Shown: positions 18,246 to 27,746, numbered from the stretch's first letter. The stretch is 64,000 bases of DNA from Vibrio natriegens NBRC 15636 = ATCC 14048 = DSM 759 (GCF_035621455.1 NZ_CP141823.1:124001-188000), one strand, 5' to 3'. Notes: generated by a model not told the origin, from the sequence alone. Numbers and translations: made by a program.

Positions 18246-19010
18246 TTATTCGCTAAACTGGCTTTTAATTTCATCACATGCCTTCAGCCACGCCTCAAAG
18301 CCACCTTTTTCTTTAATAATATCTTGGGCAGTACGGGTAAATGTATCAGGTGTTGCAATAGTACGATTAATATCTATGAGCCTTTGATCAAGTTTATAGC
18401 CAGCTAACCCTGTTGCACCTCGTAATGTATGAGTTACAAGTTCTCTCGACTGCTCATCTGTCATTCCTTTGCTCTGAAACCACCCACTTAATTCCGCCAT
18501 AAAAGCAAACAAAACACCATTTATAACAGCAGCAACACCAGCAAGATCATAGTCTGATTCAGAATCAAACACCATTAGCTTGCCTATTGGGTTAAGTATA
18601 GATTGCGCTGTTGAATTTTGAGGAAACAAAGGCACTACGCCTTCACCAACTTCTACAGATGCTAGAGGTTGTGTCCTAACTATGGTTGTATTGGGAAGTA
18701 GTGTTTGTAAACGTTTCAGTGAAATTCCTGCTATACATGAAATAAGCAAATGGTCTGAAGTCGGGGCTATTTCAGTTACTAAATCTTTCAACTTGTCAGG
18801 CCTAACCGCTAGTAAAACAGCCGTACATTCATCAATAACAGCCTGATTATTAGCCGCAATATCACAGCCATAAGATGATTTAAGAAAAGCTGCTTGCTCC
18901 TGGTTACGAGGTGATAATATAATTTTCCGATTGTCCCCAGATCGACGAAGTGCTGCAACTACATAACCTGCTAGATGCCCTACCCCTAAGATCCCTATAG
19001 GTTCAGCCAT
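18246..19010 (-). CDS. Pyrroline-5-carboxylate reductase-like protein (ProC family)
   Basis: A 254-residue protein with an N-terminal Rossmann fold (IGILGVGHLAGYVVAAL, where the third Gly of GxGxxG is Ala) and the ProC helical C-terminus (GVLFAFMAELSGWFQSKGM, THTLRGATGLAG). The usual SPGGTT motif near the end reads TPDTFTR, so the substrate may differ from pyrroline-5-carboxylate. True ProC makes proline from P5C with NADPH; a cyclic-imine reductase is the cautious reading. Single gene, with no proA/proB nearby. Confidence 0.75.
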   Translation of the reverse strand: MAEPIGILGVGHLAGYVVAALRRSGDNRKIILSPRNQEQAAFLKSSYGCDIAANNQAVIDECTAVLLAVRPDKLKDLVTEIAPTSDHLLISCIAGISLKRLQTLLPNTTIVRTQPLASVEVGEGVVPLFPQNSTAQSILNPIGKLMVFDSESDYDLAGVAAVINGVLFAFMAELSGWFQSKGMTDEQSRELVTHTLRGATGLAGYKLDQRLIDINRTIATPDTFTRTAQDIIKEKGGFEAWLKACDEIKSQFSE

Positions 19011-19443
19011 TACCCCTCCATCAATTTTCTATTATTAAAGCCATTTTTATTACTCAAACACTACAGTAATTATATAGAGACTTAAAGTTTTTATAGGGGT
19101 AGCTCTAATAAATCACTCGCTCCTAGCTTGCTATCAATATCTAGGTTTAGCAGGTACTCCAAACTGTCGAATTAGCGTTCGCCGTCAGTCATAGTCTCGT
19201 TTTGGTGGTACGGATGTTGGTTCGTTTTTACTTAAATTAGGCCGGAGAGTATTTAATTCTTAGAGAAACTATACTTAGTTGTAATCAGGTGTTGTGTTTA
19301 GTGTTGCAAACCTAAAAGTGAACTATAGTGAGGCTTTGTAAGGCAATACGGATATGTAAACACTCGCCTGAAACATGTTGGCTACAAGGCGTATATGAAT
19401 GGGATATCCCGCCTTGTAACCGACACATAGATAAAGAATTACA
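19011..19443. other. Intergenic region with leuA terminator
   Basis: TACAAGGCG at 19383-19391 pairs with CGCCTTGTA at 19410-19418, and a 10-bp palindrome GGGATATCCC lies at 19401-19410, partly overlapping the right arm. On the minus strand these follow the leuA stop and probably end its transcript. The remaining 370 bp show no gene. Confidence 0.5.
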
Positions 19444-21108
19444 TTATGCAACTGCTACCTGAGGGAGTTCACTACGAGAAAATGCTGTAAGCACACCTTG
19501 TAATACAGCTGCAGATGTATCTTCACCTATAGTTACGCTACAGTATTTTTCCCCATTGATAACTAGAGCGATACAAGCTTGAGCCTGAGCATTTGTACCT
19601 TCAGATAGAGCACATTCATCTAAGTGTGATACACGAATATCGAATCCAAATTGCGCTTCCAATGCATTGACTAAAGCTTCAACGATGCCTTTTCCTTCAC
19701 CAAATAGTGCAGAAGCAATAGCTGGAATACAAAACTCTCCTGATACCTTGCCATCGCGTGTATGCACATCATAACCATCTAGAATCCATTGTGAATTTCG
19801 GTCTGTAAAGTATTTGTCAAAGATAGATTTGATTTCCAATGAAGTTATTTCTGCACCACTTTTTTCAGTACTTTCTTGAACCACTTTGCTGACTTCAGAA
19901 TGCATCCATTTTGGCAAACTAATGTTGTAGTCACGCTCTAAGATAAGAGCCACTCCCCCCTTGCCACTTTGACTGTTAATTCGAACTACGGCTTCATAAT
20001 CTCGACCTATATCGCGTGGGTCAATCGGCAGATAGGCAACTTGCCAATGAGGTAGCTGATGTTTCTCATGATATTGCATAGACTTACGAATCGCATCTTG
20101 ATGACTTCCCGAAAAAGCCGTGTACACTAATTCACCAACCCACGGATGTCGAGGAGATACATGCAATTCAGTGCAATACTCTACCGTTTCAATAATCTCT
20201 TTAACGTTAGAAAAATCAAGTTCGGGATTAACACCTTGAGAATATAGATTCATGGCCATGGTAACGATATCCATATTACCAGTGCGTTCTCCGTTACCTA
20301 ACAAAGTACCTTCAATTCTATCTGCTCCGGCCATAACACCAAGTTCTGCGGCAGCCACACCACAACCTCGGTCATTATGGGTATGAAGGCTAATCTCTAC
20401 TAAATCACGATCGTTTACTTTACGGCAAAAATACTCAACTTGGTCAGCAAATATATTTGGTGTCGACATTTCTACCGTAGCCGGCAGATTAAGAATCACG
20501 CGGCGGCCACTTTTTGGTTGCCATTCTTGGATAACAGCATTACATACCTCAACCGCATAGTCCATTTCTGTGCCTGTAAAGCTTTCAGGTGAGTATTGAA
20601 ATGCCCAAGATGTTTCCGGGTACTGTTCCGAGTATTCGCGAACCCAACGTGCACCCTGTATCGCTATATCTTTGATCCCAGCTTTATCTTTACCAAATAC
20701 TTGCTCGCGTTGTACCTGCGATGTTGAATTGTATACGTGAACAATTGCATTTTTTGCTCCTTTCAATGCTTTATATGAACGGGCAATAAGCTCTTCACGC
20801 GCTTGAGTCAATATTTGGATCGTAACATCATCAGGAATCAAGTTATTGTCAATTAGTGAACGTACAAAGTCGAAATCGGGCTGAGACGCCGAAGGAAAGC
20901 CAACCTCAATTTCTTTAAAGCCCAGTTTAACTAATAACTTAAACAGACGTGTTTTTTTCTCTACATCCATTGGATTAATAAGTGCTTGGTTCCCATCTCT
21001 CAGATCAACACTGCACCAGTTCGGTGCTTGAGTGATAACTTGATCTGGCCATGTGCGATCAGTTAAACAAATCGGCTGAAAAGGGCGGTATTTGTTGTAG
21101 TTAAACAT
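19444..21108 (-). CDS. leuA: 2-isopropylmalate synthase, type 2 (LeuA2)
   Basis: This 554-residue enzyme condenses acetyl-CoA with 2-oxoisovalerate. The opening PNWCSVDLRDGNQALINPMD and the metal site LHTHNDRGCG near residue 240 with LLGNGERTGN are diagnostic, and the C-terminal regulatory domain is present. The length and the 35-residue N-terminal extension (KYRPFQPICLTDRTWPD) mark the type-2 form common in actinobacteria and some proteobacteria, not the shorter E. coli type. No leuBCD follow. It is divergent from an Lrp-type gene, its probable regulator. Confidence 0.92.
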   Translation of the reverse strand: MFNYNKYRPFQPICLTDRTWPDQVITQAPNWCSVDLRDGNQALINPMDVEKKTRLFKLLVKLGFKEIEVGFPSASQPDFDFVRSLIDNNLIPDDVTIQILTQAREELIARSYKALKGAKNAIVHVYNSTSQVQREQVFGKDKAGIKDIAIQGARWVREYSEQYPETSWAFQYSPESFTGTEMDYAVEVCNAVIQEWQPKSGRRVILNLPATVEMSTPNIFADQVEYFCRKVNDRDLVEISLHTHNDRGCGVAAAELGVMAGADRIEGTLLGNGERTGNMDIVTMAMNLYSQGVNPELDFSNVKEIIETVEYCTELHVSPRHPWVGELVYTAFSGSHQDAIRKSMQYHEKHQLPHWQVAYLPIDPRDIGRDYEAVVRINSQSGKGGVALILERDYNISLPKWMHSEVSKVVQESTEKSGAEITSLEIKSIFDKYFTDRNSQWILDGYDVHTRDGKVSGEFCIPAIASALFGEGKGIVEALVNALEAQFGFDIRVSHLDECALSEGTNAQAQACIALVINGEKYCSVTIGEDTSAAVLQGVLTAFSRSELPQVAVA

Positions 21109-21280
21109 GCTGTGGATTCCTGAATAAAGTTTAGATGGAGCTAGATACGAACAGTCAATCTTCTTATAACGCTGACATCAAGGTTATTGCCATAGAAAAC
21201 AGTCTAATAAAGATGGAGCACAATAGGTTTGCGTAGTTAAGTGAGAAAAGAACATTTTTAGCAAAAATAGCTAACAAAAT

Positions 21281-21292
21281 AACAATATTGTT
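21281..21292. promoter_or_regulatory. Candidate Lrp-type operator
   Basis: The perfect palindrome AACAATATTGTT lies 40 bp before the lrp-like start and 170 bp before leuA, in an AT-rich context typical of AsnC/Lrp sites. It could serve both divergent genes. Inferred. Confidence 0.45.
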
Positions 21293-21331
21293 TGTATTAT
21301 ATTGCTACTATACCTTTTATAAGGAAATAAA

Positions 21332-21814
21332 ATGCAACTTGACCGTTATGACATAAAGATTTTGTCTGAATTACAGAAAGATGGCTCTCTCTCAAATCAA
21401 GAGCTGGCTGATCGTATCGGTTTGACGGCTGCTCCATGCTCGCGCCGAGTGCATCAGCTTCAGGATAATGGTGTTATCGAAGGCTATTCCGCTCGCGTGA
21501 ATGAAAGACAAGTGGGACTGAATCTTATAGCTCTTCTTTACATTAGTATGGATAAGCATATTCCAGAACGTTTTGCTACTTTCGAACAAGCAATAGCTGA
21601 AATACCTGAAGTAACTGAGTGTAATTTAATCACAGGCCACGATGCCGATTATCAGCTAAAAGTTGCGGTTGCAGATATGGATAGTTATCACGATATTCTT
21701 TTGGGGAAAATCACCCGTATTCAAGGTGTTTCGGGCGTAAACTCGTCTTTTATCATGCGAAAAGTTATCGACTCAACCGCCTTACCACTGCACTATGTAA
21801 AGAAAGAAAAGTAA
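21332..21814 (+). CDS. Lrp/AsnC-family transcriptional regulator
   Basis: A 160-residue regulator. The N-terminal HTH reads LDRYDIKILSELQKDGSLSN then ELADRIGLTAAPCSRRVHQL, and the C-terminal RAM domain includes VTECNLITGHDADYQLKVAV. Such proteins form octamers and sense amino acids. AAGGAAAT precedes the ATG. The divergent leuA2 gene suggests that a branched-chain amino acid is the effector, but this is inferred from position. Confidence 0.92.
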   Translation: MQLDRYDIKILSELQKDGSLSNQELADRIGLTAAPCSRRVHQLQDNGVIEGYSARVNERQVGLNLIALLYISMDKHIPERFATFEQAIAEIPEVTECNLITGHDADYQLKVAVADMDSYHDILLGKITRIQGVSGVNSSFIMRKVIDSTALPLHYVKKEK

Positions 21815-21856
21815 GATTGAATAGCCTCCGAGTCAGTAGTCACTAATTAGTCCACA

Positions 21857-22636
21857 TTACACATTCATCTTAACGTATTCTTTTGGAGTTACCCCCATGA
21901 TTCTTTTAAACATAGATATAAACGCCGACGAACTGGAATAGCCAAGCTCGAGGGCAATGGTTTCGATGCTATCCCCCAGTTCTAATCGATCCATGGCTTG
22001 AAGCACTTTAAGTTTTTGCTTCCACTCTGTTAGCGACATTCCCAACTCTTTGTTGCTCTTACGCATTAAAGTACGCTCGGTAACGTAAACATGGGCTGCC
22101 AACGTTTTAATGGGGATGTCTTGATCTAGATTATTTTCGATGTAATTGAGGACTCTAGATAACATTGCATCTTCTGTCGAAGGTAAAAAGCTCTCAATGG
22201 AATTAGACAGCTTAAGTTGATCGTAGATAACTCGGATTAAGCGGGTTTGCTCTTCTGAGTAGGGCGATGAAGGTACAAATTTTTTTAAATGCTCAAGTGC
22301 CGAGCGAACCAATGGTGTGACTTGCAGAGCACATACTCTGTTTGGTAATACGCTGGCATAACTCTTCTCGATATATAAAGAGCAGTGAGTTGCCTCATAT
22401 TGGTTGGAACCTTGGTGCTCTATTCCAGGGGGAAGCCAAATCCCATACTGTGATGGCGCTAAGTAGGTCCGTCGACCAATTCTCACTTCCATAACGCCAT
22501 TGTAAGAATAGACAAACTCCCCCCAAGGATGGCTGTGGTTTGGATAACTTGAGTTAGCAGGCACTTGTGCAACACGAAAATACATCGGCTCTGGGGTGTG
22601 GCTTTGAAAAGGGGCCAAACTGCAATTTTTTATCAT
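21857..22636 (-). CDS. AraC-family regulator with cupin domain
   Basis: The start at 22636 is chosen because longer versions run into the divergent transporter gene and carry unlikely sequence. About 259 residues: an N-terminal cupin sensor (YPNHSHPWGEFVYSYNGVME, WLPPGIEHQG) and a C-terminal double HTH (IKTLAAHVYVTERTLMRKSN, IALELGYSSSSAFISMFKR, GVTPKEYVKM). It probably controls the divergent DMT gene 109 bp away. No clear ribosome-binding site is seen for this start. Confidence 0.88.
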   Translation of the reverse strand: MIKNCSLAPFQSHTPEPMYFRVAQVPANSSYPNHSHPWGEFVYSYNGVMEVRIGRRTYLAPSQYGIWLPPGIEHQGSNQYEATHCSLYIEKSYASVLPNRVCALQVTPLVRSALEHLKKFVPSSPYSEEQTRLIRVIYDQLKLSNSIESFLPSTEDAMLSRVLNYIENNLDQDIPIKTLAAHVYVTERTLMRKSNKELGMSLTEWKQKLKVLQAMDRLELGDSIETIALELGYSSSSAFISMFKRIMGVTPKEYVKMNV

Positions 22637-22745
22637 AGGCCAAAGTGTCACTTCTGCGCGGTTACATGTCAGTTTTGAACTATATGTTTTGAATGCGTCA
22701 TGGGCAATATAAATATTAACAACTGTCGGGAGAAGACAAACAATC

Positions 22746-23672
22746 ATGCAACAACGAAAACCTATCGATGCCACCTCTTTCTCACTTATGGTCATCTTTT
22801 GTATGATCATGGGAGGCCAGCAAGTCGCAATTAAAACCGTAAGTTCAGATATGGCCCCCATCGTCCAACTTGCCTTGCGCTCTTTGTTCGCAGCCGTTTT
22901 GATCCTGACGTACATGCGTTTTAAAAAAGAACGTTTTGTCTCTGAATCCGGCGCAATAAAATATGGAGTGCTTGCGGGAGTGTTTTTTGCATTAGAATTT
23001 TTCTTATTGGGAGAAGCACTAACCCGAACAACCGCTGCTCACGCCGTCGTGTTTTTATATAGCTCGCCGATTTTCACCGCTTTAATTCTTCATCTATTTA
23101 TTCCATCAGAAAGGATGTCTTTGGTTCAGTGGGTGGGGATTCTGGTTGCTTTTTCCGGAATAGGTGTCGTTTTCTGGGTACCGAGTTCAACGATTACCGA
23201 AAGCACTTTCATCGGAGATATTCTTGCTTTCCTTGCTGCCTTAGCTTGGTCATTGACGACAGTGATTGTTCGAAGCACTTCACTCGCAAAAGTACCTGTG
23301 AAGCAAGTGGTCTTTTATCAGCTCATTGTTGGCTTCGTTCTATTAGCGGTGGCTGCTACCGTAACCCAACAGTGGCATTTCAATTCGACACCTATGGTGT
23401 GGGGTAACTTGTTGTTCCAATCGGTGGTCGTGTCATTTGTCGCCTTTTTAATGTGGTTTTGGCTACTAAGTCGCTATCAAGCATCACAAATTGGGATTCT
23501 CTCATTTATGACCCCTTTGTTTGGTGTGGTCTTTGGCTACATCTTGCTTGGAGAGCTGTTAGATAGACAATTCCTGATAGGATCGACATTAATTCTTTCT
23601 GGTATCTTTGTTGTCAATAGCACTAGCTGGGCATTAAGAAGAATTCATCATTTGCAACAAGCTAAAGGATGA
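22746..23672 (+). CDS. DMT-superfamily (EamA) transporter
   Basis: A 308-residue inner-membrane protein with ten predicted membrane segments and the two-repeat EamA layout (MVIFCMIMGGQQVAIKTVS at the start; FLMWFWLLSRYQASQIGIL and PLFGVVFGYILLGE in the second half). The divergent AraC gene is its likely regulator. The substrate is unknown; such pairs commonly export amino acids or drugs. Confidence 0.85.
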   Translation: MQQRKPIDATSFSLMVIFCMIMGGQQVAIKTVSSDMAPIVQLALRSLFAAVLILTYMRFKKERFVSESGAIKYGVLAGVFFALEFFLLGEALTRTTAAHAVVFLYSSPIFTALILHLFIPSERMSLVQWVGILVAFSGIGVVFWVPSSTITESTFIGDILAFLAALAWSLTTVIVRSTSLAKVPVKQVVFYQLIVGFVLLAVAATVTQQWHFNSTPMVWGNLLFQSVVVSFVAFLMWFWLLSRYQASQIGILSFMTPLFGVVFGYILLGELLDRQFLIGSTLILSGIFVVNSTSWALRRIHHLQQAKG

Positions 23673-23907
23673 TACTTCTTCGAGAGTTCTAGGTAAGTTC
23701 GCTAGTATGCTTGAATTTATTTAGACAGTCGGAGAGTAATTAAGAGCTTTTCACAAATTCATAATAGATTTTCACAACTTTTTATCATTCCCATAGATAA
23801 ACTTTAAGGGTGAAGTTTGGAATGGATAATCAACGGTTCTTAGCAATCTTTCTACAGAATTCTGGTAACACATTCTTTTTTTATTATTAACTATATTGTA
23901 GAAAACA

Positions 23908-25110
23908 GTGAAAAAAATACCCTACCCTAGCAGATTTATAATTTCAGTATGCCTTTGTTCTATAGTGACGTTTTCTAACATTTACTGGTTACAACCATTA
24001 TTACCAGTATTACAGCAGGAGTTTCAGATAAGTTCATTATCAGCAAACCTAGCAATGTCAGCACCTCTGCTTGGTATGGGGTTAGGGTTACTTATTTTTG
24101 CTAGTTGGTCTGATTCTGTTGGTCGCTGTAAAATTTTACTTGGGGGAACCGCCATCGGGTTAGTCATTTCTTTGGCCTTACCTCTCATCCACAATTATCC
24201 ACTGTTTTTATCTTTTCGTTTTCTACAGGGTATGTTTTTATCGGTATGCCCGGCATTAGCAGTGCCGTTACTAGGGGAAGAGTTAAGAAAAAGCTGGTTA
24301 CCTAGTGCTGTTGGTTACTATGTTGCGTCCAATACTATTGGTGGAATAAGCAGTCGTTTACTGGGAGGCATAAGCTCTGAATACCTTAATGGTTGGGCTA
24401 ATGCTGGTTACGTTATCGCTGGTATTAGTCTGATTCTCTTTGTCATTATTTATTTACTACTGCCTCCACAAAAGCATTTTAAAGCTCAGCCTTTCAAACT
24501 TAAGCATTGTATTAAAGCTTATGGTCAACATATGAAAAAACCTCAGTTAGTGATGCTCTATTTATTGATTGGCTTAGCATTCGGTACTTTTGTTAACCTC
24601 TCTAGCTATTTGATGATTGTTCTGGGTGATTTCCCGTACAACCTTCCAAGTGATATTCGTAGCTTGATGTTTTTAACATTGCTAGGTGGAACAACAAGTT
24701 CATTACTTGCCGGTAAGTTTGCAAAAAAACACAGTCAAATATCCGGCGTTGTAATGGGCATTAGTATTATGCTCGTGGCTAACTTTATAATGAGTTGGTC
24801 AAATATGTACACTATGATAGTTGGTATGATCATGGTATCGATTGGCTTCTTTTTCGTTCACGCTCAGGCCAGTACATTAATTGGGAAAAGTGTTACCAAA
24901 GCTAAAGGGAGTGCACAGGGTCTATACAGCCTCTTTTATTACTCTGGGGCCAGCCTGGGAGTTTTCTATCTCGAGCCTTTTTATCAGTACTGGGGATGGC
25001 AAGGTATATTAGGTGCAACAAGAGTAGCATTAGGTGCCTGCATTCTTCTTACAGTGCTTTATCAGTGGGTTGGTTCTTATTCAAACCACCGCTCACATGC
25101 GCTTTCATAA
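23908..25110 (+). CDS. MFS transporter, 12-TM
   Basis: A 400-residue major facilitator protein starting at GTG. The loop 2-3 motif appears as ASWSDSVGRCKILLGGT and helix 1 as IVTFSNIYWLQPLLPVL, resembling the YnfM/arabinose-efflux-like group of exporters. It is a single gene ending in a region with strong inverted repeats. The substrate is unknown. Confidence 0.85.
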   Translation: MKKIPYPSRFIISVCLCSIVTFSNIYWLQPLLPVLQQEFQISSLSANLAMSAPLLGMGLGLLIFASWSDSVGRCKILLGGTAIGLVISLALPLIHNYPLFLSFRFLQGMFLSVCPALAVPLLGEELRKSWLPSAVGYYVASNTIGGISSRLLGGISSEYLNGWANAGYVIAGISLILFVIIYLLLPPQKHFKAQPFKLKHCIKAYGQHMKKPQLVMLYLLIGLAFGTFVNLSSYLMIVLGDFPYNLPSDIRSLMFLTLLGGTTSSLLAGKFAKKHSQISGVVMGISIMLVANFIMSWSNMYTMIVGMIMVSIGFFFVHAQASTLIGKSVTKAKGSAQGLYSLFYYSGASLGVFYLEPFYQYWGWQGILGATRVALGACILLTVLYQWVGSYSNHRSHALS

Positions 25111-25170
25111 GGGCTTTGTGAGAGTTATACATTGAAGTCACTTCAGCGCTGGCAAAAACTAGAAACGGTA

Positions 25171-25247
25171 AGGTTAAAAAGAAAAGCTGAAAACGACTCA
25201 AGAGCAACGACGAATGCAGCTTTGTTTTGAGGGAATTAACTTAAACC
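25171..25247. repeat. Intergenic repeat, copy A
   Basis: About 77 bp that reappear at 61262-61337 with roughly 85% identity. Shared landmarks are AGGTT, CAAGAGCAACGACG and TGCAGCTTTGTTTT. Internal pairing (AAAGCTG with CAGCTTT) makes it hairpin-forming. Both copies sit between convergent genes, which suggests a terminator-like or mobile intergenic element. Confidence 0.7.
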
Positions 25248-25280
25248 ACTACTTTATAGATCATGGTTACTTATGAATAA

Positions 25281-25310
25281 ACGGTTTGATATCGATCGAT
25301 ATCAAACCGT
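25281..25310. terminator. 30-bp perfect palindrome after the hydroxyproline operon
   Basis: ACGGTTTGATATCGA is followed directly by its exact complement, with no loop bases, ending 12 bp before the dehydrogenase stop codon. It is the probable end of the minus-strand operon, with the caveat that no T-run follows. A protein-binding site is also possible. Confidence 0.6.
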
Positions 25311-25321
25311 CTAATACCACT

Positions 25322-26818
25322 CTAGTTCTGGAACCAAACAGTCTTGGTTTGCAGGTACTGGTCAAAAGCTTCTAGACCGTTGTCTCGTCCACCGAAGCCG
25401 GACTGCTTATAACCACCGAATGGGGTTGCGATATTACCTTCACTAAAACAGTTCACCGAAACAGTTCCTGCTTTCAACTGACGCGACACTCGGTGGGCAC
25501 GGCGAATATCCGCAGTATATAGCGAGGCCGCCAATCCATATTGACTATCATTGGCCAATTGGATTGCCTCTTCCTCAGTATCAAAAGTAGTGACCGCAAG
25601 AATTGGGCCAAAGACTTCTTCTTGAAATAGTGCCATTTCTGGAGTGATGTTATCAAAAATGGTCGGTTCCACGAATATCCCTGCACCGATATCCGGTGTT
25701 CCACCACCATGTAACAGTGTTGCTCCTTCAGCAATAGATTGCGTCAAAAATCCCCGCACTTTTTCAAAGTGTGCCAGTTCAATCATAGGTCCAATTTTGA
25801 CTTCTGGGTCTTTAGGGTCACCCAATTTCCAGCTATTTAAGCCAGCTTTAAGTTTACCGACAAACGCTTCTTTAATACTGCTATGAATCAGGAGACGCGA
25901 ACCGCAACTACAGTTTTCACTCATGTTCCAGAAAGCTGCATTGAGCACGTCATCAATGATCTCATCCAGATTGTAAACATCAGGGAAAATGATCTGAGGA
26001 CTCTTTCCACCGCACTCCAGCACAATCTCTTTAAGGTTACTTTGTGCCGAGTATTGCAGGAACAATCTCCCCACTTCCGTGCTACCGGTAAACGACACCA
26101 CATCAACGTCGGGGTGCAGACCTAGCGGCTGGCCAACAGCTTCCCCTAGGCCCGTGACCAACGTCAATGTTCCTTCTGGTACACCAGCTTCATATGCCAA
26201 TTGCACCATGCGATAAGCACTTAGACTTGTTTGTTCAGCTGGTTTCACAATTACTGCATTTCCTGCCGCCAGTGCAGGGGCTACTTTCCAAGCAAACATC
26301 TGCGCAGGAAAATTCCATGGTAACACAGCGCCAACGACACCAATGGGCTCTTTAACTATCAGACCCAATGTATCGCAATCTGTCGGTGCAATACGGCCAA
26401 AGACTTTGTCAATGGCTTCGGTGTACCAAGAGAATGTATGGATAGTCTCCGGAATATCTGTATTCAGGCACTCACTGATAGGTTTTCCGGCATCAACACA
26501 ATCCAGTGCCGCAAGCTCTTCGCTATGCTCGGTCATCAGACCCACCCAGCGTTGCAGAATAGCCTTACGTTCGCCCAATGGCAGCGCAGACCATTCACCG
26601 GATTCAAAGCTAATACGGGCCGCAGCCACTGCAGCGTTGACCTCCTGCTCACTGCCCGCTTCGATCTTTCCTATATTTTGACCATCATACGGACTCTGGG
26701 TCGCAATTGTTGTACGAGTACCTGACAAGTTAGGCACTAAACATCCAGCAAATAACTCACCACACTCTGCAGCAGCATAGACCTGCTCTTTTGTTAATGG
26801 AAAACTAGTTAATGACAT
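25322..26818 (-). CDS. Aldehyde dehydrogenase, probable 2-oxoglutarate semialdehyde dehydrogenase
   Basis: The start at 26818 has AGGAG upstream and gives 498 residues, the normal ALDH length. The catalytic Glu lies in LECGG (268) and the catalytic Cys in ENCSCGSR (303); the cofactor site FTGSTEVG lies at 243-250. In this cluster it should oxidise 2-oxoglutarate semialdehyde to 2-oxoglutarate, the last step of hydroxyproline breakdown. By sequence alone it resembles gamma-aminobutyraldehyde-type dehydrogenases, so the substrate is inferred from the neighbours. It lies 10 bp after the DapA-like gene. Confidence 0.87.
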   Translation of the reverse strand: MSLTSFPLTKEQVYAAAECGELFAGCLVPNLSGTRTTIATQSPYDGQNIGKIEAGSEQEVNAAVAAARISFESGEWSALPLGERKAILQRWVGLMTEHSEELAALDCVDAGKPISECLNTDIPETIHTFSWYTEAIDKVFGRIAPTDCDTLGLIVKEPIGVVGAVLPWNFPAQMFAWKVAPALAAGNAVIVKPAEQTSLSAYRMVQLAYEAGVPEGTLTLVTGLGEAVGQPLGLHPDVDVVSFTGSTEVGRLFLQYSAQSNLKEIVLECGGKSPQIIFPDVYNLDEIIDDVLNAAFWNMSENCSCGSRLLIHSSIKEAFVGKLKAGLNSWKLGDPKDPEVKIGPMIELAHFEKVRGFLTQSIAEGATLLHGGGTPDIGAGIFVEPTIFDNITPEMALFQEEVFGPILAVTTFDTEEEAIQLANDSQYGLAASLYTADIRRAHRVSRQLKAGTVSVNCFSEGNIATPFGGYKQSGFGGRDNGLEAFDQYLQTKTVWFQN

Positions 26819-26828
26819 CCCTGAACTC

Positions 26829-27704
26829 CTATCGTAACGCTGCATCGAGCAGTTGAACGAAATCAGTTTGATCGTCATCGCTGATAGGCAACAAAGGTGG
26901 GCGGATTGCACCAACTTCCTGACCACGATGGATCAACGCAAGCTTAGCTTTTTGGTTATAATCGGCCGATTCCTGATTTTGAATAACCGGTAGTAGCTTG
27001 GACATTATGGTACGTAAAGTTTTGTAATCACCAATACGCGCACATTCCAGCATCTGAACGTGTGCTTCTGGTAGATAGTTTGCCGCACCTCCAATCCATG
27101 AACGTACACCCCAGAACAGGTAATCAGCCCCCTGATCATCAGAACCACAGACCACGGAGAAGTTCTCGAGGTTGGCATTGATCAGAGATAAAGCACGGGT
27201 GAAGTCTCCGCTGCTTTCTTTAATACCAACAATATATTCGTCTTGGCTGAGTTCAATTACAGTCTCAACTTCAATTTCGACACCGGAGCGCGCTGGGAAA
27301 TTATACATGATGATTGGCAAGCCCACTTGCTGACTCACCGTCTGATAGTGTTTGATGATTTCACTTTGCTGCGGCAAGCAGTAAATTGGTGGAGCCAGCA
27401 TCAGAGCTTGATAACCCAAAGCTTTAGCTTGCTCAGCCTTTTGTACAGAGCCTTTAGTATGTGTATCATTCACCCCAGCGATCAGAAGGGCGCGGTCCCC
27501 AACATGTTCGGCTATAAAGGAAAGTACTTCCATACGTTCCGTATCACTGAAGGTGTAGTATTCACCAGTGGTACCACACGCGACAATTCCAGCAACACCG
27601 GCCTCAATCTGCCAGTCCAGCAATTTCCCTAAAGCTTCAAAATTAACTTTGTTATCTTCAGTAAATGGGGTAACAACAGGTACAAAAATACCGTCGAGCT
27701 TCAT
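26829..27704 (-). CDS. DapA-family lyase, probable pyrroline-4-hydroxy-2-carboxylate deaminase
   Basis: A 291-residue (beta/alpha)8 class I aldolase-type protein. The Schiff-base Lys is K162 in VGIKESS, Tyr134 lies in MYNFPARSG, and the carboxylate-binding TTGE is at 45-48. In the hydroxyproline pathway a DapA-like enzyme converts 1-pyrroline-4-hydroxy-2-carboxylate into 2-oxoglutarate semialdehyde and ammonia; the gene context (epimerase, oxidase, dehydrogenase) supports that over dihydrodipicolinate synthase. AAGGAG lies eight bases before the ATG. Confidence 0.87.
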   Translation of the reverse strand: MKLDGIFVPVVTPFTEDNKVNFEALGKLLDWQIEAGVAGIVACGTTGEYYTFSDTERMEVLSFIAEHVGDRALLIAGVNDTHTKGSVQKAEQAKALGYQALMLAPPIYCLPQQSEIIKHYQTVSQQVGLPIIMYNFPARSGVEIEVETVIELSQDEYIVGIKESSGDFTRALSLINANLENFSVVCGSDDQGADYLFWGVRSWIGGAANYLPEAHVQMLECARIGDYKTLRTIMSKLLPVIQNQESADYNQKAKLALIHRGQEVGAIRPPLLPISDDDQTDFVQLLDAALR

Positions 27705-27724
27705 AACTTTCTCCTTGATATGTT

Positions 27725-27746
27725 AGGTCGGTCTACTAGCCGACCT
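27725..27746 (-). terminator. Hairpin between NhaC and DapA-like genes
   Basis: AGGTCGG at 27725-27731 pairs with CCGACCT at 27740-27746. It has no T-run and may protect or attenuate the transcript. Confidence 0.4.
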
